A stretch of DNA of 47,549 nucleotides from Ruminococcus sp. UBA7013. GTDB lineage: Bacteria; Bacillota; Clostridia; Oscillospirales; Ruminococcaceae. Of this stretch, positions 16,117 through 24,437 are shown piece after piece (positions within the stretch are counted from its first letter, which is position 1; each line of letters opens with the position of its first letter). The position numbers and the translations under genes are program-made. Under the pieces are notes generated by a model, which was given only the letters and a program-made list of their open reading frames with translations, was not told the DNA's origin and made no database searches. Location of the stretch: the NCBI GenBank assembly GCA_002449585.1, contig DJXD01000101.1, positions 1 to 47,549 on the forward strand, written 5' to 3'.

Positions 16117-17766
16117 ATGAATTTGAAAAAAATCGCTGCTGGTTTTTTTAGTATGGCTCTGCTTGCTTCCGGCGGAATGATGACAGGAATGTCCGCTAAT
16201 GCTTATGCAAGCAGATATTTAGGAGATCTGGATCAGGATAATACACTCAGTGTGAAAGATATTATTTTGATGCAGAAATATCTTCTTGGCCGTCAGGAAA
16301 TTTCAGATCAGATTTTATTTGATTATGCAGATCTGAACAGAGACAACAAAGTAAATGTATATGATTTTATCATGCTGAAACGTTCTGTTCTTAGCGGAAA
16401 CTGGCTGGTTTATGTCACAGAAGATCCGAGTGAACCAACAACAGAAGAGCCTTCTCAAGAACCAACCGAAGAAACAACAGAACCTACTACAGAAATCACT
16501 ACTGATCCAGTCGAGACAACTGAACCTGCTACAGAAGCAGATACTTTCTTAGATCCCCCTATCAAGAAAACATTGCATAATCTGCCTTCACAGGGAAATG
16601 CTAATTTAGTTATTTTCTATGTCGATTTCCCTGACTGCAAATATGATTATTCGCCCTCTGCCGAAGAAATTGAAGAAATCGCCTTTGGTGAAGAGGATAC
16701 ATCAGACAGCAATTTCCCATTCGACAGCATGACAGCGTTTTATAACAGATCTTCTAAGGGCGCAATGAAGCTTTCTGGCAAAGTCTTCCGGTATACTGCA
16801 AAAAATAATCTTGCTTATTATACAGAGACTAAAACGCTCCTGCTGGAATGCTATGCTGCATTTAATGATAGTGTGGATTTTTCAAAATTTGATGGTGATG
16901 GAGATAAGAAAATTGATGCAACACTGGTATCTGTTCCCAAAAAAGCCGGGGATGATCTTTGGTGGCCGTGTGCAGGTGATTCCGGCCTGACATTCAGCGT
17001 AGAGGAAAGCATTGATGGAATGCAGCTCGGACATTTTATTTCTGGCAATGCGCAGATTGAATCTGCATCAGATTATAAAAATTTCAATTCCAGCTATCTG
17101 CATGAGATGGGTCACTGTATGGGACTTCCAGATTATTATTTATATTATTCCGAAGATGGTGAAGGCTTCCATGGTGAAACAAATACCGCAGGACTGGAAC
17201 TCATGGATATGGACGCTTCTACAGATTTCTGTTGTTTCTCGAAACTCATGCTTGGATGGTACAAGGGCAGTCAGATTTCTGTTTATAATCTTGATCAGGG
17301 CGGAGAACAGACTTTTGTGCTGAATAATGCTCAGACAGATGCCGGTAACTGCCTGATTCTGCCCTATGGAAAACTGAATAATTATTGCAGTGAATATCTG
17401 ATTCTGGAGTATATTACTTCTGAAGGCAATAACAGCAGCAGTGTTTATAACTGGCTCACAAGCGGAAACGGCATTCGTGCCTATCATATCAAGGCCGATC
17501 TGTATAATAATGGCTGGTGGACATCGTTCAAATATGAAAATGGCGGAGAAAAAACAAATAATGACGATGCTGGTATCCGTCTGATTCGCTTAACAAATGA
17601 TGCAGAGGGCGGAGATATTTTTACTGCCGGACAAGTACTTGACGGCAATCTTTCAGGCTGGCATTGGTATGACCCCAATGAAAATGAATCCATAGACACA
17701 GGCTATTCTGTGACAATCGGAGAATTAAAAGATGGCCAGTACACTGTTACGGTCAATAAAAACTGA
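16117..17766 (+). CDS. Secreted M6-family metallopeptidase with N-terminal dockerin
   Basis: 549 residues with a signal peptide at about 1-31 (ending ANAYA). A type I dockerin follows at about 36-95, with two calcium loops (GDLDQDNTLSVKD and ADLNRDNKVNVYD). A Thr/Glu/Pro linker spans about 105-145, then an immune-inhibitor-A-like (M6) zinc peptidase with HEMGH at 329-333 and the GLPDYY stretch after it. An FDGDGDKKIDA calcium-type loop lies near 262. The protein should be docked to a cohesin-bearing scaffold at the cell surface and cleave proteins there. Having the dockerin at the N-terminus is the less common order. It has its own promoter and an excellent AAGGAGG site. Confidence 0.9.
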   Translation: MNLKKIAAGFFSMALLASGGMMTGMSANAYASRYLGDLDQDNTLSVKDIILMQKYLLGRQEISDQILFDYADLNRDNKVNVYDFIMLKRSVLSGNWLVYVTEDPSEPTTEEPSQEPTEETTEPTTEITTDPVETTEPATEADTFLDPPIKKTLHNLPSQGNANLVIFYVDFPDCKYDYSPSAEEIEEIAFGEEDTSDSNFPFDSMTAFYNRSSKGAMKLSGKVFRYTAKNNLAYYTETKTLLLECYAAFNDSVDFSKFDGDGDKKIDATLVSVPKKAGDDLWWPCAGDSGLTFSVEESIDGMQLGHFISGNAQIESASDYKNFNSSYLHEMGHCMGLPDYYLYYSEDGEGFHGETNTAGLELMDMDASTDFCCFSKLMLGWYKGSQISVYNLDQGGEQTFVLNNAQTDAGNCLILPYGKLNNYCSEYLILEYITSEGNNSSSVYNWLTSGNGIRAYHIKADLYNNGWWTSFKYENGGEKTNNDDAGIRLIRLTNDAEGGDIFTAGQVLDGNLSGWHWYDPNENESIDTGYSVTIGELKDGQYTVTVNKN

Positions 17767-17780
17767 ATTTCATTAAAAAA

Positions 17781-17803
17781 CCGCCCGGACATGTGCCGGG
17801 CGG
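17781..17803. terminator. Bidirectional terminator
   Basis: CCGCCCGG (17781-17788) pairs with CCGGGCGG (17796-17803). T-rich tracts follow on both strands, so it ends the peptidase (+) and DegV (-) transcripts. Confidence 0.88.
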
Positions 17804-17808
17804 CTGTA

Positions 17809-18654
17809 TTATTTTTTCATAAAACTAAAAATAAATGCACCTCTGCCAAGATGAGAAGAAATAGGCCCTCCTGCGCCAATAATTTCAATATTTTTAAAAT
17901 CTGTGGCTTTATGAATCAGCTGTTTTGTTGTTTCAATCATTTCTTCCGAAGCACCAGTATGCCCGATCACAAGCAGTTCAGGATCTACTTTTTTATTATC
18001 AAACACATGATCAATAAATTTGGGAAGTACATGAATAGATTTTCCAGTGAATTTTTTACCGGGAATAATTTTTCCGTCTGCGACATACATGCTAGGCTTG
18101 ATATTCAGCAAACTTGCAACCATCTGAGAGAAAAAGCCGACATTTCGATTTTCAAGAATAAAATTTGTATCATCCACAATGAAATAGCATTCTGATCTGG
18201 CAAGAATCGCCGGAATGCTGGCAACAATTTCATCAAAAGGCAATTCCTGCATCAAGAGTTTCTGCACTTCATAAACAATACTGGTAATAGCAATACAGCC
18301 TGTACCGGTGTCGATCACAGCAATTTTTTCCGGAAACATTTGAGCGGCTTGCATTCCATTTTCACATGTTTTTGAAATAGATGGCATTGTTGCCAGATAG
18401 ATAATTTTATAGCCTTGATGCATCAGCGAAACAAAAAGCTGTGTAAATATATCTACTGGCGTAGGGCTTGTAGTTGGCAGACTGCCATTTTTTTCATAAT
18501 AATCAAAAACATCTTCTGCTGTGCATTCTCTAGCATCTGCATCTTCTGCTGTGCCGAAATGGATGATTGTCGGAACAACATGAATTTTATAATCTGTGAT
18601 CCATTTTTTGGGAATATCCGCCATAGCATCAACAACCAAAGCAATTTTTTCCAT
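17809..18654 (-). CDS. DegV family fatty-acid-binding protein
   Basis: 281-residue DegV protein. Members bind a fatty acid and, in Gram-positive bacteria, present it to fatty acid kinase FakA, acting as FakB-type carriers. Family landmarks are the N-terminal ALVVDAMADIP (usually TDS.AD.P), the GSLPTTSPTPVD motif whose Thr-Ser contacts the fatty-acid head, and the GHTGASEEM region. TTG at 18663 is in frame, but ATG 18654 has AAGAAAGGA 9 bases upstream. It lies 23 bases after the CNNM transporter gene, so both probably share one transcript. No fakA-like gene is in the window. Confidence 0.9.
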   Translation of the reverse strand: MEKIALVVDAMADIPKKWITDYKIHVVPTIIHFGTAEDADARECTAEDVFDYYEKNGSLPTTSPTPVDIFTQLFVSLMHQGYKIIYLATMPSISKTCENGMQAAQMFPEKIAVIDTGTGCIAITSIVYEVQKLLMQELPFDEIVASIPAILARSECYFIVDDTNFILENRNVGFFSQMVASLLNIKPSMYVADGKIIPGKKFTGKSIHVLPKFIDHVFDNKKVDPELLVIGHTGASEEMIETTKQLIHKATDFKNIEIIGAGGPISSHLGRGAFIFSFMKK

Positions 18655-18677
18655 AATAATCAATCCTTTCTTGTTTT

Positions 18678-19949
18678 CTATCCCATAGGAATTGGATTTT
18701 GTTCCTGTGTGGATTCTGTCAGCCGAATAATTTCTACTTGTTCAATGCGTTTTCCTGACATTTTCATGACACGGACTTTCAGGCCATCACTTTCAAAAGT
18801 ATCATCCTGACTGGGGATTTTTTCCAAAACTTCCATTACCCAGCCGCTAACAGTCATTGCTTCAAATTCAGATTTTACGTCAAGCATCTCAAACACTTTT
18901 TCTACATTGGCTTTTCCGGAAACAACATAAGTATTTTCCCCGACTTTGGAAATTTCCCTGACGATTTCATCATGTTCATCCCAAATTTCTCCAACAAGTT
19001 CCTCAAGAATATCTTCCAAAGTAACAAGTCCCACCGTACAGCCGAATTCATCCATGACAACAGCAATATGCAGCTGCTGTTCCTGAAGCTCTTTTCTCAA
19101 ATCGCTGATTTTTTTGCTTTTAGGTACGAAAATAGCGGGCTTGACAATTTCTGAAATATTGGTTTTACTCCGGAATGCAATATTAAAAAAATCTTTATGA
19201 TATAAAATACCAGTGATATTATCAATACTGCCTTCATAGACAGGCAGGCGAGAATAACCGGAATCAGAAAATACTTTTGCCGCTTCTTCTTTTGAAATAT
19301 CAGAAGGAATGGCTTCAATATCAATGCGAGGGGTAAAAATATCCCGGACTTCCAATTCATTAAATTCGATTGCGCTCCGGATGAGTTCGCTTTCATCTTT
19401 ATCAATACCGCCGCCCTGTTCGGCTTCATCTACAATGGTTAATAATTCTTGTTCTGTTATGCCGGATTCTTCCGAAGATTTAAATATTTTAGAAAGCAGG
19501 TTCTGCCATTGCTTGAAAATAAATGTAAATGGGGTAAGAATACAGATCAGAATATTCAGAAATGGAGCGGAGAACATGGCAATTTGTTCGGGGGATTCTT
19601 TGGCGATGGTTTTCGGTGAGATTTCTCCGAAGATTAATAAAATAATTGTCATCACAACCGTGGAAACCGTTGCCCCAAGATCATTATCATTCAAAATCCG
19701 GACAAATAATAATGTTGCGATAGAAGAGCAAAGAATATTGACGATATTATTGCCGATCAGAATGGCAGATAATAATTCATCATAATGTTCAGAGAGTTTC
19801 AGGACAAGGGCGGCTTTCTGATTGCCATCATCCGCCTTGTTTTTGAGTCTGACACGGCTGATAGAATTAAAGGCTGTCTCCGTAGCTGAAAAATACATGG
19901 ACAGCAGAATGCAAATGATAATAATGACGACAGATGTACTGTCTCCCAT
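18678..19949 (-). CDS. CNNM/CorC (HlyC/CorC) family membrane transporter
   Basis: 423 residues. A DUF21/CNNM membrane domain fills about 1-175 with three to four spans and the family SATETAFNSISRVRLKN motif near residue 21. A CBS-domain pair follows at about 205-325 (FTPRIDIEAI; AVVMDEFGCTVGLVTLEDILEELVGEI split across the second CBS), and a CorC_HlyC domain at about 340-410. Members are linked to magnesium or cobalt efflux and resistance. It is preceded by a 160-base leader with palindrome, small ORF and terminator, so expression is probably controlled after initiation. DegV follows in the same operon. Confidence 0.93.
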   Translation of the reverse strand: MGDSTSVVIIIICILLSMYFSATETAFNSISRVRLKNKADDGNQKAALVLKLSEHYDELLSAILIGNNIVNILCSSIATLLFVRILNDNDLGATVSTVVMTIILLIFGEISPKTIAKESPEQIAMFSAPFLNILICILTPFTFIFKQWQNLLSKIFKSSEESGITEQELLTIVDEAEQGGGIDKDESELIRSAIEFNELEVRDIFTPRIDIEAIPSDISKEEAAKVFSDSGYSRLPVYEGSIDNITGILYHKDFFNIAFRSKTNISEIVKPAIFVPKSKKISDLRKELQEQQLHIAVVMDEFGCTVGLVTLEDILEELVGEIWDEHDEIVREISKVGENTYVVSGKANVEKVFEMLDVKSEFEAMTVSGWVMEVLEKIPSQDDTFESDGLKVRVMKMSGKRIEQVEIIRLTESTQEQNPIPMG

Positions 19950-19999
19950 AATAAAAAATCCTTTCTTTCAAAAATTTCAGAATACTATATTTCTGGATT

Positions 20000-20089
20000 T
20001 TATAATCTTCGGGATTCTTTTCTTGGGCAATGAAATATAAAAATATGATGATACGGAATGACCGCATCATCAGTGTTACTATGCAACAT
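20000..20089 (-). CDS. Possible 29-residue leader ORF before the CNNM gene
   Basis: Small frame beginning MLHSNTDDAVIPYHHIFIF, with AGGAAGGAGG ending 5 bases before its ATG, better than many real genes here. The transcription terminator of the leader lies inside this frame. That is the layout of a leader peptide whose translation could change terminator folding. There is no run of one amino acid that would reveal the signal. It may also be chance. Confidence 0.35.
   Translation of the reverse strand: MLHSNTDDAVIPYHHIFIFHCPRKESRRL
20039..20071 (-). terminator. Leader terminator (attenuator) before the CNNM gene
   Basis: On the minus strand GATGATGCGG (20071-20062) pairs with CCGTATCATC (20056-20047) over 10 bp with a TCATT loop, then ATATTTTTATATTT. 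It lies about 40 bases after the predicted start of transcription and before the gene. Confidence 0.65.
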
Positions 20090-20101
20090 AAGGGCCTCCT
20101 T

Positions 20102-20134
20102 CCTGATATGCTATTTATTATAGCATATTTCAGG
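20102..20134. promoter_or_regulatory. Palindrome over the CNNM promoter -10
   Basis: ATATGCTAT (20106-20114) and ATAGCATAT (20120-20128) are perfect 9-base arms around five bases; outer CCTG/CAGG arms extend it. The -10 box (20117-20122) sits in its centre, so it is a candidate repressor operator. Confidence 0.6.
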
Positions 20135-20145
20135 AAGAAAGTCAA
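20117..20145 (-). promoter_or_regulatory. Promoter of the CNNM-degV operon
   Basis: On the minus strand TTGACT (20145-20140), 17-base spacer, TATAAT (20122-20117). It starts 6 bases after the stop codon of the anti-sigma-like gene. Confidence 0.85.
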
Positions 20146-20150
20146 GAGTA

Positions 20151-21101
20151 TTATGATTCAGAAGTTTCAGAGCTGATGATCGTTTCTGTGAAGGAGGTGA
20201 CAGAAGTTTCTGTTTCAGCAATAGAAAGAATGGTATGAGGATGCTGGGAATCCGGAGGGAGTATATTATCTGTTGCAGAAATTTCGATATAATCTATAGC
20301 AGTAGTTTCGGTAGTAGTTGTAGTTTCCTGTGATTCAGCCGATGGTTCTTCCAAAGGTGAGTTTCCATCTGTTGCTTCTTCTGTCACAATTGCTGATTCT
20401 GGTATGGTGGGATCTAACACAGCAGATTCTTCTGGTTCTGTTGGGTCTGTAGGAACGATAACAGGAGAAGGACTATTCTGCTCTGTTTCTGTGATGATTG
20501 TCGTCTTTGGCTGAGTGATCGTTGTCATAATTGTTGTTCGGGGCACTGTCAGCTCTGTATGAACGGTTGTAGTCACAACAGGGGGCGGATTTGTAACAGA
20601 TTCAGAAACAGGAGCAGGGGCATCCGTTTCGGAGTCAGATTCCGCCTCTGTGGGACTGATCGCATCTGTGTCAACAATGCTGACAAGTGTATTTTTTGTT
20701 TCAGAAGCCGTTTGTATTTCTGTCTGTGATACTTCAGAGTTAAGAATCGTTTCTGATGAAATCACAGGGATTGCTTCTGTCTCTTCTGGCAGAGATGGCT
20801 TACTTGTCTGAATTTTATGTTTTTCTGTTGTCGTCATTTCGACAGGATCATAATCTGACATGCCTGTGTTAGCAGAATCCATAGTTTCCTCAATGATCGT
20901 TGCTATAGTAGCAGTTGTTGTTTCTGTATTGACAGCCGGACGGGTTTCCGGCGTTTCCAGTTTCAGATATACTGACAGACCCAGCGCACAGGCTGTGCAT
21001 ACTGCCGTCCCGGAAATGACCTGCTGTATTTTTTTTACTTTTTTCTGATGCAGATTTGTCGCTTCCATGACATTCTGAAATACTTCATCATAAGTTTTCA
21101 A
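20151..21101 (-). CDS. Single-span membrane protein with Thr/Ser/Glu/Pro-rich ectodomain, probable anti-sigma partner
   Basis: 316 residues. About 25 cytoplasmic residues (MKTYDEVFQNVMEATNLHQ) are followed by one membrane span at about 28-46, then about 265 residues made almost only of Thr, Ser, Glu, Pro, Ala, Ile and Val. There is no folded sensor domain. The start is TTG at 21101 with AAGGAGG 9 bases upstream, inside the end of the ECF sigma gene (14-base overlap). Position and layout make it a likely anti-sigma or sigma-associated protein, but the cytoplasmic part is shorter than usual anti-sigma domains. The outer part could be a glycosylated stalk. Confidence 0.72.
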   Translation of the reverse strand: MKTYDEVFQNVMEATNLHQKKVKKIQQVISGTAVCTACALGLSVYLKLETPETRPAVNTETTTATIATIIEETMDSANTGMSDYDPVEMTTTEKHKIQTSKPSLPEETEAIPVISSETILNSEVSQTEIQTASETKNTLVSIVDTDAISPTEAESDSETDAPAPVSESVTNPPPVVTTTVHTELTVPRTTIMTTITQPKTTIITETEQNSPSPVIVPTDPTEPEESAVLDPTIPESAIVTEEATDGNSPLEEPSAESQETTTTTETTAIDYIEISATDNILPPDSQHPHTILSIAETETSVTSFTETIISSETSES

Positions 21102-21639
21102 CAGTATAGCCCTCCTTTTCCAACAGGTTTCGAAGTGCCTGCCTTGCCTGATAACTCATAGCAGTCGCCTGTTTTTCTGTACATTTCATCACCTGTGCGC
21201 ACTCTGATATTGTCAGTTGTTCAAAATAACGGAGATATAAAATTTCTCTGTACTCTTGTTTTAATTTTAGCATCGTATGATGCAGGATCTGAGCAGAATC
21301 TTTCAGATCCATTCGTTCCTCTATTTTTAATATATCTTCTTCCAGATACTCCGTTAGCTCTGTCTGTGGGTGTCGATTCTGTTTTTTTAGATAATTAATT
21401 GATAAATTGCGGCAGATTTTGAACAGATAGGCTTTCAGCTGATTTTCGTGTACAAATTTCGGACGTTTCACAGAAAGCTTAATCAGTGCTTCTTGTGCAA
21501 TATCTTCAGCATCAGAAAGATTATGAATATAACTGTTGGTAAACAGCAGCATATTATCCCAATACAGCTGAATCAAAATCTTGAATTCTGATTTTTCACC
21601 CTTGAGAAAACGGAGATAGCTTTCCAGACCCTTCTCCAT
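21088..21639 (-). CDS. ECF-type RNA polymerase sigma factor
   Basis: 183 residues with sigma-2 at about 20-88 (SDAEDIAQEALIKLSVKRPKF; LKAYLFKICRNLSINYLKK) and sigma-4 at about 120-172 (LKQEYREILYLRYFEQLTISECAQVM). It is the second ECF system of the window and is not closely similar to the one at 2692. A TATAAT lies on the minus strand at 21674-21669, but no good -35 box is visible, which would fit control by an alternative or activator-dependent promoter. The ATG has AAGGAGGA 5 bases upstream. It is coupled to the Thr/Ser-rich membrane protein. Confidence 0.88.
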   Translation of the reverse strand: MEKGLESYLRFLKGEKSEFKILIQLYWDNMLLFTNSYIHNLSDAEDIAQEALIKLSVKRPKFVHENQLKAYLFKICRNLSINYLKKQNRHPQTELTEYLEEDILKIEERMDLKDSAQILHHTMLKLKQEYREILYLRYFEQLTISECAQVMKCTEKQATAMSYQARQALRNLLEKEGYTVENL

Positions 21640-21749
21640 AAAATCCTCCTTAACAAACAGGTTTTATTATTATAACAACACAGATAAAAATATATTGGAT
21701 ATATTTCTAAAATACGTCAGATTATACAAAATTTACTTAGAAAACAGCA

Positions 21750-22445
21750 TTATTTTTGACAATCATGAAAAGCCTTCGGATGCACTTCACAGCCTTCGGG
21801 AATCTGTACTCCATGCAGAGCAGTACAGCCAGAAAAGGCATATTTGCTGATAAATTTCAGATTTGCAGGAAGATGAATATATTTCAGGTGAATGCAGTCA
21901 TTGAAAGCCATTTCCTGAATGGCAGAAACCTGATCAGGCAGTGTGATTTCTTCCAGAGCAGAGCATCCGCTTGCAAAATAAGGGGGGATTTCTGTCAATC
22001 CTGCCGGAAGCCGGACAGATTTCAATTTTTTACAGCTCATGACTGTACCTGTACCAAGATGTTTGACAGAATCAGGAAATAAAATTTCCTCCAGAGATTT
22101 GCACCAGGCAAAGGCATGTTCATCAATCTGAATAACGCTGTCAGGAATAATAAATTTTGTTGCAGATTCCTGCACGTTGAAAACTGCCCATTCCAGCACC
22201 CGGACAGTATTAGGAATCCGGATTTCTCCTGTCAGCGGAAGATTATGCAGTCCGGCAAGATAAACAACAGGAAGATTGTCAATATAGGCTGGTATCTCAG
22301 AAGGTGAGCCTTTTTTAAAACCTTTGATATAAATTTCATTTTGTTTCACCAGATATTTAAAGCCATCTGGCGTGACCTGATAATTTGTATGATCATCTAT
22401 ATGTTCACGGAGTTTTTTCGGCATTGGCAAAGAAATTTTTTTCAT
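21750..22445 (-). CDS. BspA-type leucine-rich repeat protein (LRR_5), cytoplasmic
   Basis: 231 residues built from LRR_5 repeats of about 23 residues (typical units: IPDSVIQIDEHAFAWCKSLEEI and LPDQVSAIQEMAFNDCIHLKYI). There is no signal peptide, membrane span or dockerin, unlike most BspA-like surface proteins, so it is probably cytoplasmic. The first 60 residues (TPDGFKYLVKQNEIYIKGF) are shared with the next gene, marking a tandem duplication. It follows that paralog by 13 bases with AAAGGAGAA before its ATG. Its function is unknown; LRR folds usually mediate protein-protein contacts. Confidence 0.85.
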   Translation of the reverse strand: MKKISLPMPKKLREHIDDHTNYQVTPDGFKYLVKQNEIYIKGFKKGSPSEIPAYIDNLPVVYLAGLHNLPLTGEIRIPNTVRVLEWAVFNVQESATKFIIPDSVIQIDEHAFAWCKSLEEILFPDSVKHLGTGTVMSCKKLKSVRLPAGLTEIPPYFASGCSALEEITLPDQVSAIQEMAFNDCIHLKYIHLPANLKFISKYAFSGCTALHGVQIPEGCEVHPKAFHDCQK

Positions 22446-22458
22446 TTTTAATTCTCCT

Positions 22459-23034
22459 TTATTTCAGATGCTCCGGAAGGCGGATAGATTTGAGATTTGT
22501 ACAGCCTTCAAAAGCATTTTTTCCAATTTTTACGACACTATCCGGAATAAAGATGCTTTCCAGTGAAGTACAGCCCACAGCAAAATATTCTGGAATTTCT
22601 TTCAGACCTGCCGGAAGATGAATTTGTTTCAGATTGGGACATTCTTCAATTCCTCCACCCATAGGGAGCATTTCCAGCGTATCCGGAAAAATGATTTCTT
22701 CCAGAAGATCGCAAAAAGCAAAAGCATGTTCTCCGATCAGGGAAACGCTGGACGGAATGATGAATTTTGTTACATATTTTTGGAATTCAAAGCACATGTC
22801 TGCAATGCGCCGGAGGGTATCCGGCAGAATGATTTCCCCCTGCAAAGCAGATTCCTGCATATTTTCAATCGAAACAACGGGCATATTTTCAATCTGAGAG
22901 GGAATTTCCTGAAATGTTGCATGATGCTCAAAACCCCGGATATAAATTTCTTCATTCAGAATAAAATATTTCAGACCATCAGGAGTATGCTTAGAAATTC
23001 CTGCTTTCATCATAAATTGTTCTTTGAAGCCCAT
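22459..23034 (-). CDS. BspA-type leucine-rich repeat protein (LRR_5), paralog
   Basis: 191 residues, same family and organisation as the gene after it: TPDGLKYFILNEEIYIRGF near the start, then LRR_5 units (IPSSVSLIGEHAFAFCDLLEEI; IPDSVVKIGKNAFEGCTNLKSI). It is shorter by about two repeats. No export signal is seen. The ATG at 23034 lies 3 bases after the stop codon of the phosphofructokinase gene, and the Shine-Dalgarno GAGG is within the last codons of that gene, so translation is coupled to it. Confidence 0.85.
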   Translation of the reverse strand: MGFKEQFMMKAGISKHTPDGLKYFILNEEIYIRGFEHHATFQEIPSQIENMPVVSIENMQESALQGEIILPDTLRRIADMCFEFQKYVTKFIIPSSVSLIGEHAFAFCDLLEEIIFPDTLEMLPMGGGIEECPNLKQIHLPAGLKEIPEYFAVGCTSLESIFIPDSVVKIGKNAFEGCTNLKSIRLPEHLK

Positions 23035-23037
23035 AAT

Positions 23038-24255
23038 TTACCTCATCTGCAAAGGCCGCTGAAAATGAACCGGCAGACCGTTTTTCATCATAATATTTAC
23101 TTCCCCTTGAATCAATGGCAGAAAATAAGGGATTGCTGCATCTGTGACCTGATTCTGTTCAGGTGAAATCCATTCTTTTGGAAATAATTTTTCCTGATTC
23201 GCCACACGACAGGCATCTGTCATTTCAATCGTTACCGCATAAGGAGTATCACTGACACGACGGAAGCACATCATTTTTCCGGTAAAGCCATCCAAAGCAG
23301 CTTTTAATGCATGTCTTCCGATTCTTTCCGCTTCATCAATATCTGTTTTAGAACAGATATGTGAAGAACATCTTTGCATAACATTCAATTCCACGGAGCG
23401 GACTTTACAGCCGATTTTATCAGCAACGAGACGTTCCAGATATTTCCCGACACCAGATAAATATTTATGGCCGAAATTATCCACAGCACCTGACTGGAAA
23501 TCAGCGGCATCCTGTAAAGAAACTCCCTCAGAAACGGCTATTACAACGGCTTTATGCTTTGCCATTTCTTTTTTTGTATCTTCAATAAATTGTTCTGGTG
23601 TGAAAGAAGATTCCGGCAGATAGATCAAATGCGGTGCTTCTTCTCCATTGGCACGAAGTACACAGGTGGAGGCTGTGAGCCAGCCGGCATGCCGTCCCAT
23701 GATTTCGATCACTGTTACAGATGGAATACTATAGACACTGCTGTCACGGATAATTTCCTGTACAGTAGCAGCGACATATTTGGCCGCAGAACCAAAACCG
23801 GGCGTATGATCTGTAACAGGAAGATCATTATCAATTGTCTTGGGAACACCAATGATTTTAATATCAGAGCCAACGCTTTTAAGATAAGATGATAATTTTA
23901 CAACCGTATCCATAGAATCATTTCCGCCGATATAAATAAAAATATTAATTCTGTGTGTGGTGAATGTCTTCAGGATTTTTTCATACATTTCCGGATTTTC
24001 TTCATAATCCGGCAATTTGCAGCGACATGAGCCCAGCATCGTAGAGGGGGTTTGTCTAAGCAGTTCCATATCTTCATTTGTCTTGATAATGCTTTTCAGA
24101 TTCAGAATTTCATCATTCACTGCGCCCTCAATTCCGTTGATAGATCCAAATACGGCATCAATTTCTTCTGTCAGGAGTCCCTGCTTAAAAACGCCCACAA
24201 GGCTGGCATTGATTGCGCAGGTAGGCCCTCCGGACTGTGCAATTAAAATATTCAT
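23038..24255 (-). CDS. pfp: Pyrophosphate-dependent 6-phosphofructokinase
   Basis: 405-residue PFK that phosphorylates fructose 6-phosphate. The phosphoryl-donor motif reads YIGGNDSMDT near residue 110, with Asp where ATP enzymes have Gly (GGDGS), and the catalytic loop reads PKTIDNDLP near 138 with the Lys typical of PPi enzymes. MGRHAGW near 185 is the sugar-phosphate site. Using PPi makes glycolysis reversible and saves ATP. The start ATG has AAAGGAGG 10 bases upstream and a good promoter at 24291-24319. It heads an operon with two LRR proteins. Confidence 0.93.
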   Translation of the reverse strand: MNILIAQSGGPTCAINASLVGVFKQGLLTEEIDAVFGSINGIEGAVNDEILNLKSIIKTNEDMELLRQTPSTMLGSCRCKLPDYEENPEMYEKILKTFTTHRINIFIYIGGNDSMDTVVKLSSYLKSVGSDIKIIGVPKTIDNDLPVTDHTPGFGSAAKYVAATVQEIIRDSSVYSIPSVTVIEIMGRHAGWLTASTCVLRANGEEAPHLIYLPESSFTPEQFIEDTKKEMAKHKAVVIAVSEGVSLQDAADFQSGAVDNFGHKYLSGVGKYLERLVADKIGCKVRSVELNVMQRCSSHICSKTDIDEAERIGRHALKAALDGFTGKMMCFRRVSDTPYAVTIEMTDACRVANQEKLFPKEWISPEQNQVTDAAIPYFLPLIQGEVNIMMKNGLPVHFQRPLQMR

Positions 24256-24290
24256 AAAAATAGCCTCCTTTGTATTTGCACATTAATTTT

Positions 24291-24319
24291 ATTATAACAG
24301 ATTTTTGCTAAGATTGCAA
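24291..24319 (-). promoter_or_regulatory. Promoter of the pfp operon
   Basis: On the minus strand TTGCAA (24319-24314), 17-base spacer, TATAAT (24296-24291). Confidence 0.85.
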
Positions 24320-24350
24320 GTAGTTGGCGTATTTTCAGAAATTTATAAAT

Positions 24351-24380
24351 TATTCATAAAAAATATAATATTTATTCATA
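24351..24380. promoter_or_regulatory. Direct repeat TATTCATA upstream of the AbrB-type gene
   Basis: TATTCATA occurs at 24351-24358 and 24373-24380, 22 bases apart, about two helical turns. A TAAAAT at 24390-24395 could be the -10 box. It is a candidate operator, possibly for the regulator encoded just after it. Confidence 0.35.
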
Positions 24381-24437
24381 TTTAGATGATAAAATACAAG
24401 TATGAAAAGTATGATTTGTATACCAAAGGAGATTTAT

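Noticed and set aside
19867..20145. 92-residue ORF on minus over the CNNM leader
   Set aside because: Its start lies at or before the -35 box of a clear promoter and it overlaps the CNNM start in another frame; the 29-residue frame has the good ribosome-binding site.
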